Of a stretch of DNA of 64,000 nucleotides, positions 56,300-64,000 are shown piece by piece. This DNA is from Bradyrhizobium sp. SK17. Lineage in GTDB: Bacteria > Pseudomonadota > Alphaproteobacteria > Rhizobiales > Xanthobacteraceae. The stretch lies in contig NZ_CP025113.1 of assembly GCF_002831585.1 (NCBI RefSeq), positions 3,301,001-3,365,000 on the forward strand, written 5' to 3'. A program made the position numbers and the translations under genes. The notes beneath the pieces were generated by a model. The model ran no database searches, was not told the DNA's origin, and saw only the letters and a list, made by a program, of their open reading frames with translations. How positions within the stretch are numbered: the stretch's first letter is position 1; every line of letters starts with the position of its first letter.

Positions 56300-56934
56300 T
56301 CCAGAAATCCGACCTGGTCATCATCGTGGACGATGACTTCAGAGTGCGCGAGTCGATTTCCGACATGCTCGCTTCGCGTCATCTTTCTTCCGTGGCGTTC
56401 GGATCAGCGGCCGAATATCTTCGGTTTGGCAATTCGGATGTGCCGAGCTGTCTCGTTCTTGATCTGTCGTTGCCGGACATCGACGGTCTCGAACTGCAAA
56501 CTGCGATGGCACCAACCCAGCATCCTCCAATCGTGTTTATCAGCGGTCACGGAGACATCCCATCATCGGTCCGCGCGATGAAAGCGGGCGCAATTGATTT
56601 TTTGACGAAGCCGGTGGACGAAGGTCTGCTTTTGCAAGCCATAAATGTTGCATTGACCCGCGATCGGGAGGCGCGCCACAATCGAAACGAGCTGGCAAAG
56701 CTTCAAGAGCGTTACGCCTCGCTGACGCCACGCGAACGAGAGGTGCTTCCGCTCGTGGTCGGCGGACTGCTTAACAAGCAGGCAGCCGCCGAGTTGGGCA
56801 TCAGCGAGGTCACGCTGCAAATCCATCGCAGCAGGGTTATGCAGAAGATGAAAGCTCGCTCGATCGCGGATTTGGTGCGCATGACTGAGCGACTAAGCAT
56901 CGCACCGTCCGGTCTGGATTATACGAAACCTTGA
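56296..56934 (+). CDS. FixJ/NodW-type response regulator
   Basis: 212 residues from the ATG at 56296. Receiver domain with acidic pocket IIVDDDFRV, phospho-acceptor Asp in LVLDLSLPD near 54, Thr/Ser in FISGHGDI, and Lys in FLTKPVD. C-terminal LuxR-type HTH: LTPREREVLPLVVGGLLNKQAAAELGISEVTLQIHRSRVMQKM. The organisation is that of FixJ. It overlaps the PAS kinase by four bases. Target genes are unknown; the neighbouring downstream operons are candidates. Confidence 0.94.
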   Translation: MIQKSDLVIIVDDDFRVRESISDMLASRHLSSVAFGSAAEYLRFGNSDVPSCLVLDLSLPDIDGLELQTAMAPTQHPPIVFISGHGDIPSSVRAMKAGAIDFLTKPVDEGLLLQAINVALTRDREARHNRNELAKLQERYASLTPREREVLPLVVGGLLNKQAAAELGISEVTLQIHRSRVMQKMKARSIADLVRMTERLSIAPSGLDYTKP

Positions 56935-56944
56935 TAGTCGTCGG

Positions 56945-57373
56945 ATGCAAAAACGGTTATGCCACGGCTGGAGAAAGGCAACTGGCGTGTCCTCGCCCGC
57001 AAAGGCGGTAGTAGCTGTCATTGATGATGACCATCGGCTCCTTGAATCTCTCGAAGATTTGCTGGAGTCGGCGGGCTACGGCGTTCGGCTATTCGCCACC
57101 GCGGAGCAATTTCTGGACACGACATTCGCCGATGTCGACTGCGTCATATCGGATATCGGCATGCAGGATGTTGATGGATTTCGACTTCAGCAGGCGATCC
57201 GGAATTTGCATCCCACGCTGCCGGTCATACTGATCACCGGCCGTCACGAGTTCGCGGCCACAGAGTATGAAGCAGCGCGGGGCGGGCGGCCGCTTTTTGA
57301 GAAGCCGTTTGACAGGCAGGAGTTGCTCGCTGCCATCGCTTCCGAGTTGCGCGCCTCGACCGGCCGGCCGTGA
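56945..57373 (+). CDS. Single-domain response regulator
   Basis: 142 residues; a GTG at 56987 (VSSPAKAVVAVIDDD) may be the true start. Receiver fold only: VAVIDDDHRLLESLEDLLESAGYGVRLF, phospho-acceptor in VISDIGMQDVDGF, ILITGRHE and the conserved Lys in LFEKPFDRQELL. There is no output domain, so it may act as a phosphate sink or relay for the adjacent kinase. It starts 10 bases after the FixJ-type regulator. Confidence 0.9.
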   Translation: MQKRLCHGWRKATGVSSPAKAVVAVIDDDHRLLESLEDLLESAGYGVRLFATAEQFLDTTFADVDCVISDIGMQDVDGFRLQQAIRNLHPTLPVILITGRHEFAATEYEAARGGRPLFEKPFDRQELLAAIASELRASTGRP

Positions 57374-57471
57374 CGGGTGCGTGACCCGCCAGACTAATGG
57401 ATAAACGCTATATACCCGGCCCGCTGCGCTCCCTTACCGTCGTCTTGTAAGAAGGCTCTGCGGCTTTCGGT

Positions 57472-58410
57472 TTGGGCCGGACTGCTGCAAGGTCCAGTAG
57501 CGGATGCAAGTCTGTGCAAACGAAAGCGAAACCGGTCTCGCCCTACGAGATTCTACAATCCTCGGACGGATTGGGCTGGTCGGGCCTGCTCGGCGAGCTT
57601 CGCTCCTATCGCCCTAGCGAAGGCTCCGATCCGATTGCCCCGAAGGCCAAGATCGCGATTGTCCTAGGTGGCTCCGGAAAAGGCGAGGCGAGCTTCAAGA
57701 TGGGGGGGAACTGGCGATCTGCCCAGCTTGATCCGGGCAGCATCTGGCTCAAGCCGAACGGCGGCCAATATGACGAATATCGTATCGCTTCACCCAAGGT
57801 TCGGGTTCTTGATCTTTACTTGCCGGAGGCCATTTTTGGGCGGCTGAGCGTTGAGTACAATCTGCCTGCAACGGCTGACCGGTTCGTTCGCTACGAAGGC
57901 GGCATACGGGACGAGGTCATCAACCAGGTCGGACTTTCCTTGCTGCTGGAGATCATGAGGCCGACATCCACTGGTCGCATGCTTGCGGAGACCTCGTCGC
58001 TGATGCTCGCCGCAAGATTGGTACAGGCCCATCTGGATATCGGCTGGGCGCGCCTGTCGGGCTCGTCGCGGCATCAGCTCGATGAGCGGCGCTTGCGGCG
58101 CGTTCTCGACTATATCGAGGAGAACCTCACGGACGACATCGCGGTCGACGACCTCGCCGGTGTCGCGTGTCTCAGTGTGTTCTACTTCATACGCGCCTTC
58201 TCTGCCGCGACAGGCATGCCTCCGCATCGCTACGTCAGCCAAAGGCGTCTCGAGCACGCAAAGGACATCATCGGAGCGGGGCGGGCGTCGATTGCCGAGG
58301 CGGCCTTCGCGTGCCGGTTTTCCTCGCAATCGAGCTTCACCCGCGCGTTCCGGCGAGCCACAGGCATGACTCCCGCGATGTACCGCCGTGCCCGCGATTC
58401 GCGGCAGTGA
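57472..58410 (+). CDS. AraC-family transcriptional regulator
   Basis: 312 residues, or 298 from a GTG at 57514. The C-terminal double HTH is clear: RRVLDYIEENLTDDIAVDDLAGVACLSVFYFIRAFSAATGMPPHRYVSQRRLEHAKDII and then AEAAFACRFSSQSSFTRAFRRATGMTPAMYRR. The N-terminal ~190 residues are a ligand-sensing domain without recognised motif. It is located 150 bases before the PoxB-like operon on the same strand, so it is a good candidate regulator of that operon. Confidence 0.92.
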   Translation: MGRTAARSSSGCKSVQTKAKPVSPYEILQSSDGLGWSGLLGELRSYRPSEGSDPIAPKAKIAIVLGGSGKGEASFKMGGNWRSAQLDPGSIWLKPNGGQYDEYRIASPKVRVLDLYLPEAIFGRLSVEYNLPATADRFVRYEGGIRDEVINQVGLSLLLEIMRPTSTGRMLAETSSLMLAARLVQAHLDIGWARLSGSSRHQLDERRLRRVLDYIEENLTDDIAVDDLAGVACLSVFYFIRAFSAATGMPPHRYVSQRRLEHAKDIIGAGRASIAEAAFACRFSSQSSFTRAFRRATGMTPAMYRRARDSRQ

Positions 58411-58563
58411 GCGGGCGCGCAAGAGCAAGAACGGTCTAAACGAGGGCAAGCGTGGTGCATACGCCGCGGTTGCCCGACACTAATCTGCCACGCGGCGGAC
58501 CTGAGCCGCGCAAGGGGCGGACCTGTCAGCGAGCAGCTGTTTCTCGACGATCGAGGTGAAGCT

Positions 58564-60282
58564 ATGAGCAGAAGAGTGGCCGAAGTACTAGTCGAGACGT
58601 TGCAGGCAGCCGGAGTCAGGCGCTGTTACGGGATCATCGGAGATACCGTCAACCGCATCGCCCATGCCATCGACGCCAGCGAGATCGAGTGGGTGCACAT
58701 GCGGCATGAGGAGGCCGGCGCCTTTGCGGCGAGTGCGGAGGCCTTGTTCACCGGCGAACTCACGGCCTGTGCGGGCAGCTGCGGTCCCGGCAGCTTGCAT
58801 TTCATCAATGGGCTCTACGAGGCTAATCGCAACCGGTCGCCGGTCATCCTGATCGCGACTCAGGTGGTGCGGGAGGATATCGGGTTCAATTCGATCCAGG
58901 AGATCGATTTCGGAGACGTCTACAAGGGCTGCAGCGTCTTCTGCGAGATGATCGTGACGCCGGAGCAGGCCCGGCGCAAGACGGTGGCGGCCTGCCAGGC
59001 TGCGCTGACCAAGCGGGGCGTTGCCGTACTGGTCGTGCCTGCAGATATCTCCAATGCTCCGGCGCATGAGGAGCGGCCCTATGTGGTTCATCATCGGCAG
59101 CCGATCGTTCGTCCTAGCGACGCCGATCTCGACCAGATCGCCGCCATTCTCAACAAGAGCAGCGCCATCACTATCTACGCCGGTGCGGGCTGCGCCGGCG
59201 CGCATGACGAGGTCGTCGCCACCGCCGCACGTCTGAAGGCGCCGATGGCGCATACCTCCCGCGGCAAGGACTTCGTCGAATACGACAACCCCTACAACGT
59301 CGGGATGACCGGCATTATCGGCGCCGCAGCCGGCTATCGCGCGATCCTCGACTGCGATGTTCTTCTGTTACTCGGCGCAGACTTCGCCTGGAGCCAGTTC
59401 TATCCGGACAAGGCCACCATCGTTCAGATCGATCATGATCCGACGCATATCGGCCGGCGCCATCCCGTGGCGTTCGGTGTCGTCGGCGACATCAAAGCGA
59501 GCCTGGAGGCGCTGCTGCCGCGCCTCGAGCAGCATCAGGACGCCAGTTTTCTCGCCTCTCATGTCAAGCGCCACGAAAAGGACCGGCAATCCGCGGCGTC
59601 GGAAACCATACCAGGTCCCGACGCGACGATCTCCGGCACCTATCTGACCAAGGTCATCAATCGACAGGCCGCCAAGGACGCCTTGTTTGCAGCCGACGAT
59701 GGCACTGCGGCGGTCTGGATGCTGCGCCACATCGATACCGGCGGCAAACGCCGGACCTTTGCCAGCCTGCTACACGGCACGATGGCGAGCGGCATGCCGT
59801 CGGCGATCGGTTTGCAGAAATGCCAGCCCGGACGGCAGGTGGTCTGCCTGGCGGGCGATGGGGGATTCGCCATGCTGCTCGGCGATCTCCTGACCGTCGT
59901 GCAGGAGAAGTTGCCGATCAAGATCGTGGTCTATGATAACGGCAAGCTTGGCTTTGTCGACATCGAGCAGAAGGCGGCCGGCTTTGTGCCGATCTACACC
60001 GACCTGAAGAATCCTGACTTCGGCGAGGTCGCGAAGGCGATCGGACTTTGGGGGCACAGCGTCAGCAAGGCAGGCGATCTCGATGAAGCGATCACGAGCT
60101 GGCTTGCGCAGCCCGGCCCCGCACTTCTCCATGTGAAGGTCAATCCGATGCAACTGGTGATGCCGCCGTCGCCATTGATCGCGCCGGAGGCCGTGATTGG
60201 CATGGCCGTCTACACCGCTCGCGCCGTTCTGGAAGGCAAGGGCCATGACGTCTGGGAAATGGTCGTCGAGAACATCCGCTGA
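58564..60282 (+). CDS. PoxB-like TPP enzyme (pyruvate:quinone oxidoreductase type), first copy
   Basis: 572 residues. The N-terminal Pyr domain has RCYGIIGDTVNRI and HMRHEEAGAFAASAEAL (catalytic Glu), with AGSCGPGSLHFINGLYEANRNRSPV. The middle domain has ITIYAGAGCAGAH and LLLLGADFAWSQFYP, FAD-binding in PoxB. The TPP motif is CLAGDGGFAMLLGDLLTVVQEKLPIKIVVYDNGKLGF near 440-475. Ends with VWEMVVENIR; the C-terminal ~20 residues correspond to the membrane-binding helix of PoxB. Expected reaction: pyruvate to acetate and CO2 with electrons to quinone. First gene of the block up to the bd oxidase. Confidence 0.87.
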   Translation: MSRRVAEVLVETLQAAGVRRCYGIIGDTVNRIAHAIDASEIEWVHMRHEEAGAFAASAEALFTGELTACAGSCGPGSLHFINGLYEANRNRSPVILIATQVVREDIGFNSIQEIDFGDVYKGCSVFCEMIVTPEQARRKTVAACQAALTKRGVAVLVVPADISNAPAHEERPYVVHHRQPIVRPSDADLDQIAAILNKSSAITIYAGAGCAGAHDEVVATAARLKAPMAHTSRGKDFVEYDNPYNVGMTGIIGAAAGYRAILDCDVLLLLGADFAWSQFYPDKATIVQIDHDPTHIGRRHPVAFGVVGDIKASLEALLPRLEQHQDASFLASHVKRHEKDRQSAASETIPGPDATISGTYLTKVINRQAAKDALFAADDGTAAVWMLRHIDTGGKRRTFASLLHGTMASGMPSAIGLQKCQPGRQVVCLAGDGGFAMLLGDLLTVVQEKLPIKIVVYDNGKLGFVDIEQKAAGFVPIYTDLKNPDFGEVAKAIGLWGHSVSKAGDLDEAITSWLAQPGPALLHVKVNPMQLVMPPSPLIAPEAVIGMAVYTARAVLEGKGHDVWEMVVENIR

Positions 60283-60323
60283 CGGCGTCGCGTGAGTGAC
60301 GTCAACGTCGAGGAGACACGCAT

Positions 60324-61124
60324 ATGCTTAAGGGTTTCTCGGTTCCGCTTACGCCCACCGGCGAGTCCGCGCTAGTGAATCTGCCGCCATGGCACTACTC
60401 CAGCGATTGTATCGCAATCGAATATTGGGCAGAACCTGCTGCGATCGCGGCGTTGCTTCCGCCTGGTCTCAAACTTGATGAGAAGTCTAATGGCCGCGCA
60501 TTCTTCTGGTTCCTCGATTGGCAGTTCACGGGCTCGAACGATGAGCTTACGGATCCTGCCCGTTATCAGTATCGCGAAGCTTTCGTTCTGGTTGAGGCCG
60601 TGTTCGACGGTACCCCGATCAACTACTGTCCCTTCATCTTCGTCGACAATGATGCGGCGATCGCGCGCGGCTGGGCGCAGGGTTTCCCGAAGAAACTTGG
60701 CAGCGTCTTCCAGACCCGAAGCTTCGCTGCGCCCAGCGCAGCAGCGGCGCCGCTCGCCAAGGGAAGTCACTTCGGCGCCAGCGTTGCCGCGCATGGGGAG
60801 CGGCTGGCGACCGCGCGAATCCAGCTCGAGGAAAAAGTCGCCGATCCCTCGAAGGTCTTCAATCGGCCCACGGTGATGCGCCGCTATTTTCCCCAGCTTG
60901 CGGCGGCCCATCAGAAGACGGCGGCGGTCGATGAACTGACGCTGTCGCTCACCGATGACCTCGCGATCGTCGACGTGTGGGGCGGATCAGCCGAGCTGCG
61001 CATCCCGGAAGTGCAAGGCGAGGACATGCACCGAATCGCGCCGCTGCGTGTCGGCCGCGGCTATCGCCTCGGGATGGCCTATTCGGTCACGGATCTCCGC
61101 ATCCTGAAGGACAACGCCGCCTAG
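60324..61124 (+). CDS. Acetoacetate-decarboxylase-fold protein
   Basis: 266 residues. The acetoacetate decarboxylase fold is supported by EYWAEPAAIAALLPPGLKL near 35, EAFVLVEAVFDGTPINYCPFIFVDND near 85-110 and the loop GWAQGFPKKLGSV, in which one of the Lys residues is at the Schiff-base position. Members remove CO2 from acetoacetate or do related aldol/decarboxylation chemistry. It lies 41 bases after the first PoxB-like gene, so it probably handles a keto acid in the same pathway, but this is inference. Confidence 0.85.
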   Translation: MLKGFSVPLTPTGESALVNLPPWHYSSDCIAIEYWAEPAAIAALLPPGLKLDEKSNGRAFFWFLDWQFTGSNDELTDPARYQYREAFVLVEAVFDGTPINYCPFIFVDNDAAIARGWAQGFPKKLGSVFQTRSFAAPSAAAAPLAKGSHFGASVAAHGERLATARIQLEEKVADPSKVFNRPTVMRRYFPQLAAAHQKTAAVDELTLSLTDDLAIVDVWGGSAELRIPEVQGEDMHRIAPLRVGRGYRLGMAYSVTDLRILKDNAA

Positions 61125-61181
61125 CTGCGGCGTCGTTCAACGCCGCCACGGAAAGTCGTGGAACCTAACGAGGGCAACATA

Positions 61182-61565
61182 ATGCCGCTCTACACCATCA
61201 CCATGCAGGACGGCACGCTCGCCGGAGAAGCCAAGGCAACGCTCGCCGCCGAGTTGACTAACTTTCACGCCGAATATGCAGGGGTTCCGAAGGACTGGGT
61301 CCACATCGTCTTTCAGGATTACGCAGCAGGGAGTGGGTTTACGGCCGGCCGCGTAGCCCCGTGCGTCGGACTGACGCTTCTTATCCGCAGCGGTCGATCC
61401 TCTGAATACAAGCGCGCAATGCTGAGACGCATCTGGGACATCGTGCAGGACGCGACCGGCGCGGCCGAGGATCAGATTGTTCTCGGCATTCAAGAGGTGC
61501 CGGCCAGTCAGGCAATGGAGATGGGCAAGATCATGCCGGACGTTGCGGATCAAGGCGCCTCCTGA
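61182..61565 (+). CDS. Tautomerase-superfamily protein
   Basis: 127 residues from the ATG at 61182, chosen because it places Pro directly after Met (MPLYTITMQDG); this N-terminal Pro is the catalytic base of 4-oxalocrotonate tautomerase-like enzymes. The beta-alpha-beta fold is seen twice: LAAELTNFHAEYAGVPKDWVHIVFQDY and KRAMLRRIWDIVQDATGAAEDQIVLGIQEV. Double-length cis-CAAD-like type. It sits between the decarboxylase-like gene and the second PoxB-like gene, consistent with keto/enol substrate handling. Confidence 0.82.
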   Translation: MPLYTITMQDGTLAGEAKATLAAELTNFHAEYAGVPKDWVHIVFQDYAAGSGFTAGRVAPCVGLTLLIRSGRSSEYKRAMLRRIWDIVQDATGAAEDQIVLGIQEVPASQAMEMGKIMPDVADQGAS

Positions 61566-61626
61566 ACGGCACGCGTCTGTTTCGGTGAATCGAAGGTTGC
61601 GGAATGACAATCAAGGGCTTTCCGAC

Positions 61627-63348
61627 ATGAGCAGAACAGCGGCGGACTATATGGCGGAAGCCCTCACCAAAGCCGGCGTCAAGCGCATCTATGGCGTCGT
61701 GGGGGATTCTCTGAACGGCTTTACCGACGCGCTCCGTCGCCGGAAATCCGTCGACTGGATCCACATGCGTCATGAAGAGGCCGCGGCGTTCGCGGCGGGC
61801 GCGGAGGCGCATCTCACCGGAAGCTTGGCGGTCTGCGCTGGCAGCTGCGGTCCCGGCAACTTGCATCTCATCAACGGCCTGTTCGATTGTCAGCGCAACG
61901 GCGCGCCCGTCCTGGCGATCGCCGCCCACATCCCGAGCAGCGAGATCGGGATCGACTATTTCCAGGCAACGCATCCCGAGAGTCTGTTCAAGGATTGCAG
62001 CCACTACGTCGAGCTTGTTTCCAATCCGAAACAGCTTCCGCAGATCCTCAAGCGCGCGATCCGCGTCGCGGTTGCAAAACGGGGTGTCGCGGTGGTCGTG
62101 CTGCCCGGCGACGTTGCGCTGATGAACATTGATGCGGACGTGCCTGAATGGATCGTGCCGACGGCGCCGGTCCTGAGGCCGAGTGCGTCCGATATCGGGC
62201 AACTCGCAAACTTCCTGAACCAGGCGTCCCGGGTGACATTGTTCTGCGGTGCCGGATGCGCCGGCGCGCATGCCGAAATTGTCGAGCTCGCCCGCAGGCT
62301 GAAGGCGCCGATCGTACATGCGTTCCGCGGCAAGGAGTTCATCGAATACGACAACCCTTATGATGTCGGCATGACTGGCCTGGTCGGCTTCGCTTCCGGC
62401 TACGCGGCAATGAAGAATTGCGATGCGCTGCTGCTGCTCGGAACGGATTTTCCCTATCGCGCGTTCTACCCGGAGCATGCCAGGATCGCCCAGATCGACG
62501 TCAGGCCGGAAGCTCTCGGCAATCGCTGCGCGCTGCAGCTCGGCCTGCTCGGCACGGTCATGGACACGCTGGATGCGGTGCTGCCGTCGATCAGCGAAAA
62601 ATCCGACAGCAGTCATCTCGATGATGCCCTGGCCGACTACGCCAAGGCGCGCAGGGACCTCGACGCATTGGCCGAGAGCGGCCCGGACAGCAAGACCATT
62701 CATCCGCAATATGTCACGCGGATCGTCAGCGAACTGGCCGACGACGACGCCATCTTCACCTGCGACGTGGGTACGCCGATCATCTGGACGGCGCGCTACC
62801 TGAAGGTCAACGGCAAGCGCCGCATCATCGGCTCGTTCAATCACGGGTCGATGGCTAACGGGATGTTGCAGGCGATCGGCGCCCAGGCGACCTATCCGAA
62901 GCGTCAGGTCATCTCGATGTCGGGAGATGGCGGCTTCAGCATGATGATGGGTGATTTCTTCACGTTGTCGCAGGCCGGACTGCCGATCAAGATCATCCTC
63001 CTCAACAACGGAACGCTCGGTTTCGTCGAAATGGAAATGAAGGCCAGCGGCTTTCTGGACACCTATTGCGACCTCAAGAACCCGAACTTTGCATTGATGG
63101 CGGAAGCCGTCGGTGTCCGCGGCATCCGCGTTGAACAGCCGCAAGAGTTGCCGGCTGCGATCGCGGCTGCTCTGACCCACAATGGACCGGCGCTGGTCGA
63201 TGTCGTGAGCGCCCGGCAGGAACTGGCGATGCCGCCTAAGACGACGGTCGATCAGGCCTATCACTTCGGCATGTTCATGATGAAGGCGGTGCTCGACGGC
63301 CGGGCCAGCCAACTTATCGATCTTGCGAAGGTCAATCTGACGCGCTGA
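61627..63348 (+). CDS. PoxB-like TPP enzyme, second copy
   Basis: 573 residues from the ATG at 61627 (MSRTAADYMAEALTKAG). It is a diverged paralogue of the first copy: RIYGVVGDSLNGF, HMRHEEAAAFAAGAEAH, AGSCGPGNLHLINGL, CGAGCAGAH, LLLLGTDFPYRAFYP, and the TPP motif MSGDGGFSMMMGDFFTLSQAGLPIKIILLNNGTLGF near 440-475. C-terminal region AVLDGRASQLIDLAKVNLTR. It ends 25 bases before the bd oxidase gene, so the electrons from pyruvate oxidation may pass via quinol to that oxidase. Confidence 0.9.
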   Translation: MSRTAADYMAEALTKAGVKRIYGVVGDSLNGFTDALRRRKSVDWIHMRHEEAAAFAAGAEAHLTGSLAVCAGSCGPGNLHLINGLFDCQRNGAPVLAIAAHIPSSEIGIDYFQATHPESLFKDCSHYVELVSNPKQLPQILKRAIRVAVAKRGVAVVVLPGDVALMNIDADVPEWIVPTAPVLRPSASDIGQLANFLNQASRVTLFCGAGCAGAHAEIVELARRLKAPIVHAFRGKEFIEYDNPYDVGMTGLVGFASGYAAMKNCDALLLLGTDFPYRAFYPEHARIAQIDVRPEALGNRCALQLGLLGTVMDTLDAVLPSISEKSDSSHLDDALADYAKARRDLDALAESGPDSKTIHPQYVTRIVSELADDDAIFTCDVGTPIIWTARYLKVNGKRRIIGSFNHGSMANGMLQAIGAQATYPKRQVISMSGDGGFSMMMGDFFTLSQAGLPIKIILLNNGTLGFVEMEMKASGFLDTYCDLKNPNFALMAEAVGVRGIRVEQPQELPAAIAAALTHNGPALVDVVSARQELAMPPKTTVDQAYHFGMFMMKAVLDGRASQLIDLAKVNLTR

Positions 63349-63373
63349 AGGCTTCGGAAGAAGGAGTGAGGCG

Positions 63374-64000
63374 ATGCAATGGACCGCACTTCTCCTGTCC
63401 CGGGTACAGTTCGCCTTCACGGTCTCATTTCACATCATTTTCCCGTCCTTCACGATCGGCCTTGCGGCATGGCTCACGGTGCTCGAGATCTGTCATCAGG
63501 TCACCGGCAAGCCGGTCTACCGTCGTCTATTCGCGTTCTGGCTCAAGATATTCGGTGTGACGTTCGGCCTCGGCGTCGTGTCGGGCATCGTGCTGGCGTT
63601 CGAATTTGGGATGAACTGGAGCCGACTCTCGGAAGTGACGGGGCCGATCCAGGGGCCGTTGTTGACCTATGAGAGCTTCACCGCCTTTGCGCTGGAAGCG
63701 TCATTCTTCGGCGTGCTGATCTTCGGCCGAAACCGCGTGCCGCCCCTGGTCTATCTGTTCTCCACCATGATGGTGGCGCTTGGCACCACCTTCAGCGCGT
63801 TCTGGATCATGGTGAACAATAGCTGGATGCAGGCTCCGACCGGCTACGTCGTCGAGCACGGCATCTTCGTCCCGACCGACTGGAAAGCAATCATCTTCAG
63901 CCCGGTCGTCTGGGTCCGCTTTCCGCACATGCTGGTCGCCGCATATCTGACGGGCGCCTTCTGTGTCGCAGCCACTGGCGCTTGGTACCGATTGAACGGC
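63374..64000 (+). CDS. cydA: Cytochrome bd-type (CIO) ubiquinol oxidase subunit I, 5' part
   Basis: 209 codons to the window edge with no stop. Starts MQWTALLLSRVQFAFTVSFHIIFPSFTIGLAAW: the His in SFHIIFP is the b595 ligand position. Next GVVSGIVLAFEFGMNWSRLSE, EASFFGVLIFGRNRVPPLVYLFSTMMVALGTTFSAFWIMVNNSWMQAPTGY and VVWVRFPHMLVAAYLTGAF. FEFGMNWSR is of the cyanide-insensitive oxidase (CIO) type and not the E. coli CydA type. Reduces O2 with ubiquinol at the inner membrane. Shine-Dalgarno AAGGAGTGAGGCG precedes the ATG. Confidence 0.93.
   Translation, partial: MQWTALLLSRVQFAFTVSFHIIFPSFTIGLAAWLTVLEICHQVTGKPVYRRLFAFWLKIFGVTFGLGVVSGIVLAFEFGMNWSRLSEVTGPIQGPLLTYESFTAFALEASFFGVLIFGRNRVPPLVYLFSTMMVALGTTFSAFWIMVNNSWMQAPTGYVVEHGIFVPTDWKAIIFSPVVWVRFPHMLVAAYLTGAFCVAATGAWYRLNG

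Noticed and set aside
63349..63373. FNR/FixK box before the bd oxidase gene
   Set aside because: The 25-base gap contains only a Shine-Dalgarno sequence; no TTGAT-N4-ATCAA-type site is visible there or in the gap before the first PoxB-like gene.

Overview
The window is high-GC DNA whose gene content, gene order style (many ATGA/GTGA stop-start overlaps) and characteristic palindromic repeats point to an alphaproteobacterium of the Bradyrhizobium type. This is inferred from recognisable families and not from a database search.

Layout. (1) 0-25.5 kb is mostly ordinary chromosome. It holds a DMT transporter end, clpS, a DUF1194 protein, an rRNA methyltransferase/TlyA/nucleoside deoxyribosyltransferase chain, dxs, xseB, a histone-deacetylase-like hydrolase, a 5'-nucleotidase, an enoyl-CoA hydratase, a Tat-exported PaoABC-type molybdenum aldehyde oxidoreductase, a LysR regulator, a small TadE/TadE/TadG cluster and an acyl-CoA dehydrogenase. 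Three palindromic repeat elements lie between genes. (2) 25.5-40.8 kb is a mosaic mobile region. A tRNA-Gln gene is followed by a tyrosine integrase with a small HTH partner, then a plasmid/ICE-type ParB-like protein and DUF736 genes. One DUF736 gene is split in frame by a 6.56-kb element with TTAGGTCA terminal inverted repeats and the same 6-bp AACGGC on both sides. That element carries three tyrosine recombinases, a small HTH/coiled-coil protein and an intact DUF736 paralogue as cargo. Beyond it lie a strong terminator, a deleted aroA, an FG-GAP protein remnant, an XRE regulator and a 3' fragment of an initiator-type tRNA gene. (3) 41.1-50.0 kb looks like a nitrogen-scavenging locus. TetR, an amidase and an isochorismatase-type hydrolase are transcribed leftward. 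A BMP-family ABC importer and a gamma-glutamyltransferase relic are transcribed rightward. The intergenic region holds two divergent sigma-54-type promoter sequences. The ATPase gene has a one-base frameshift and the transferase is decayed. (4) 50.1-58.4 kb holds a TPP enzyme, a class III cyclase/TPR protein, a four-PAS histidine kinase with a FixJ-type regulator and a receiver protein, and an AraC regulator. (5) 58.5-64 kb is a same-strand block of two PoxB-like TPP enzymes, an acetoacetate-decarboxylase-fold protein, a tautomerase-like protein and the start of a cytochrome bd/CIO oxidase subunit I gene. It suggests a quinone-linked pyruvate-oxidising route.

The most notable observation is the recombinase element that disrupts a DUF736 gene while carrying another intact DUF736 gene whose equivalent target site is altered. 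Start codons given as internal to a longer open frame were chosen on ribosome-binding sites, overlaps and family lengths.
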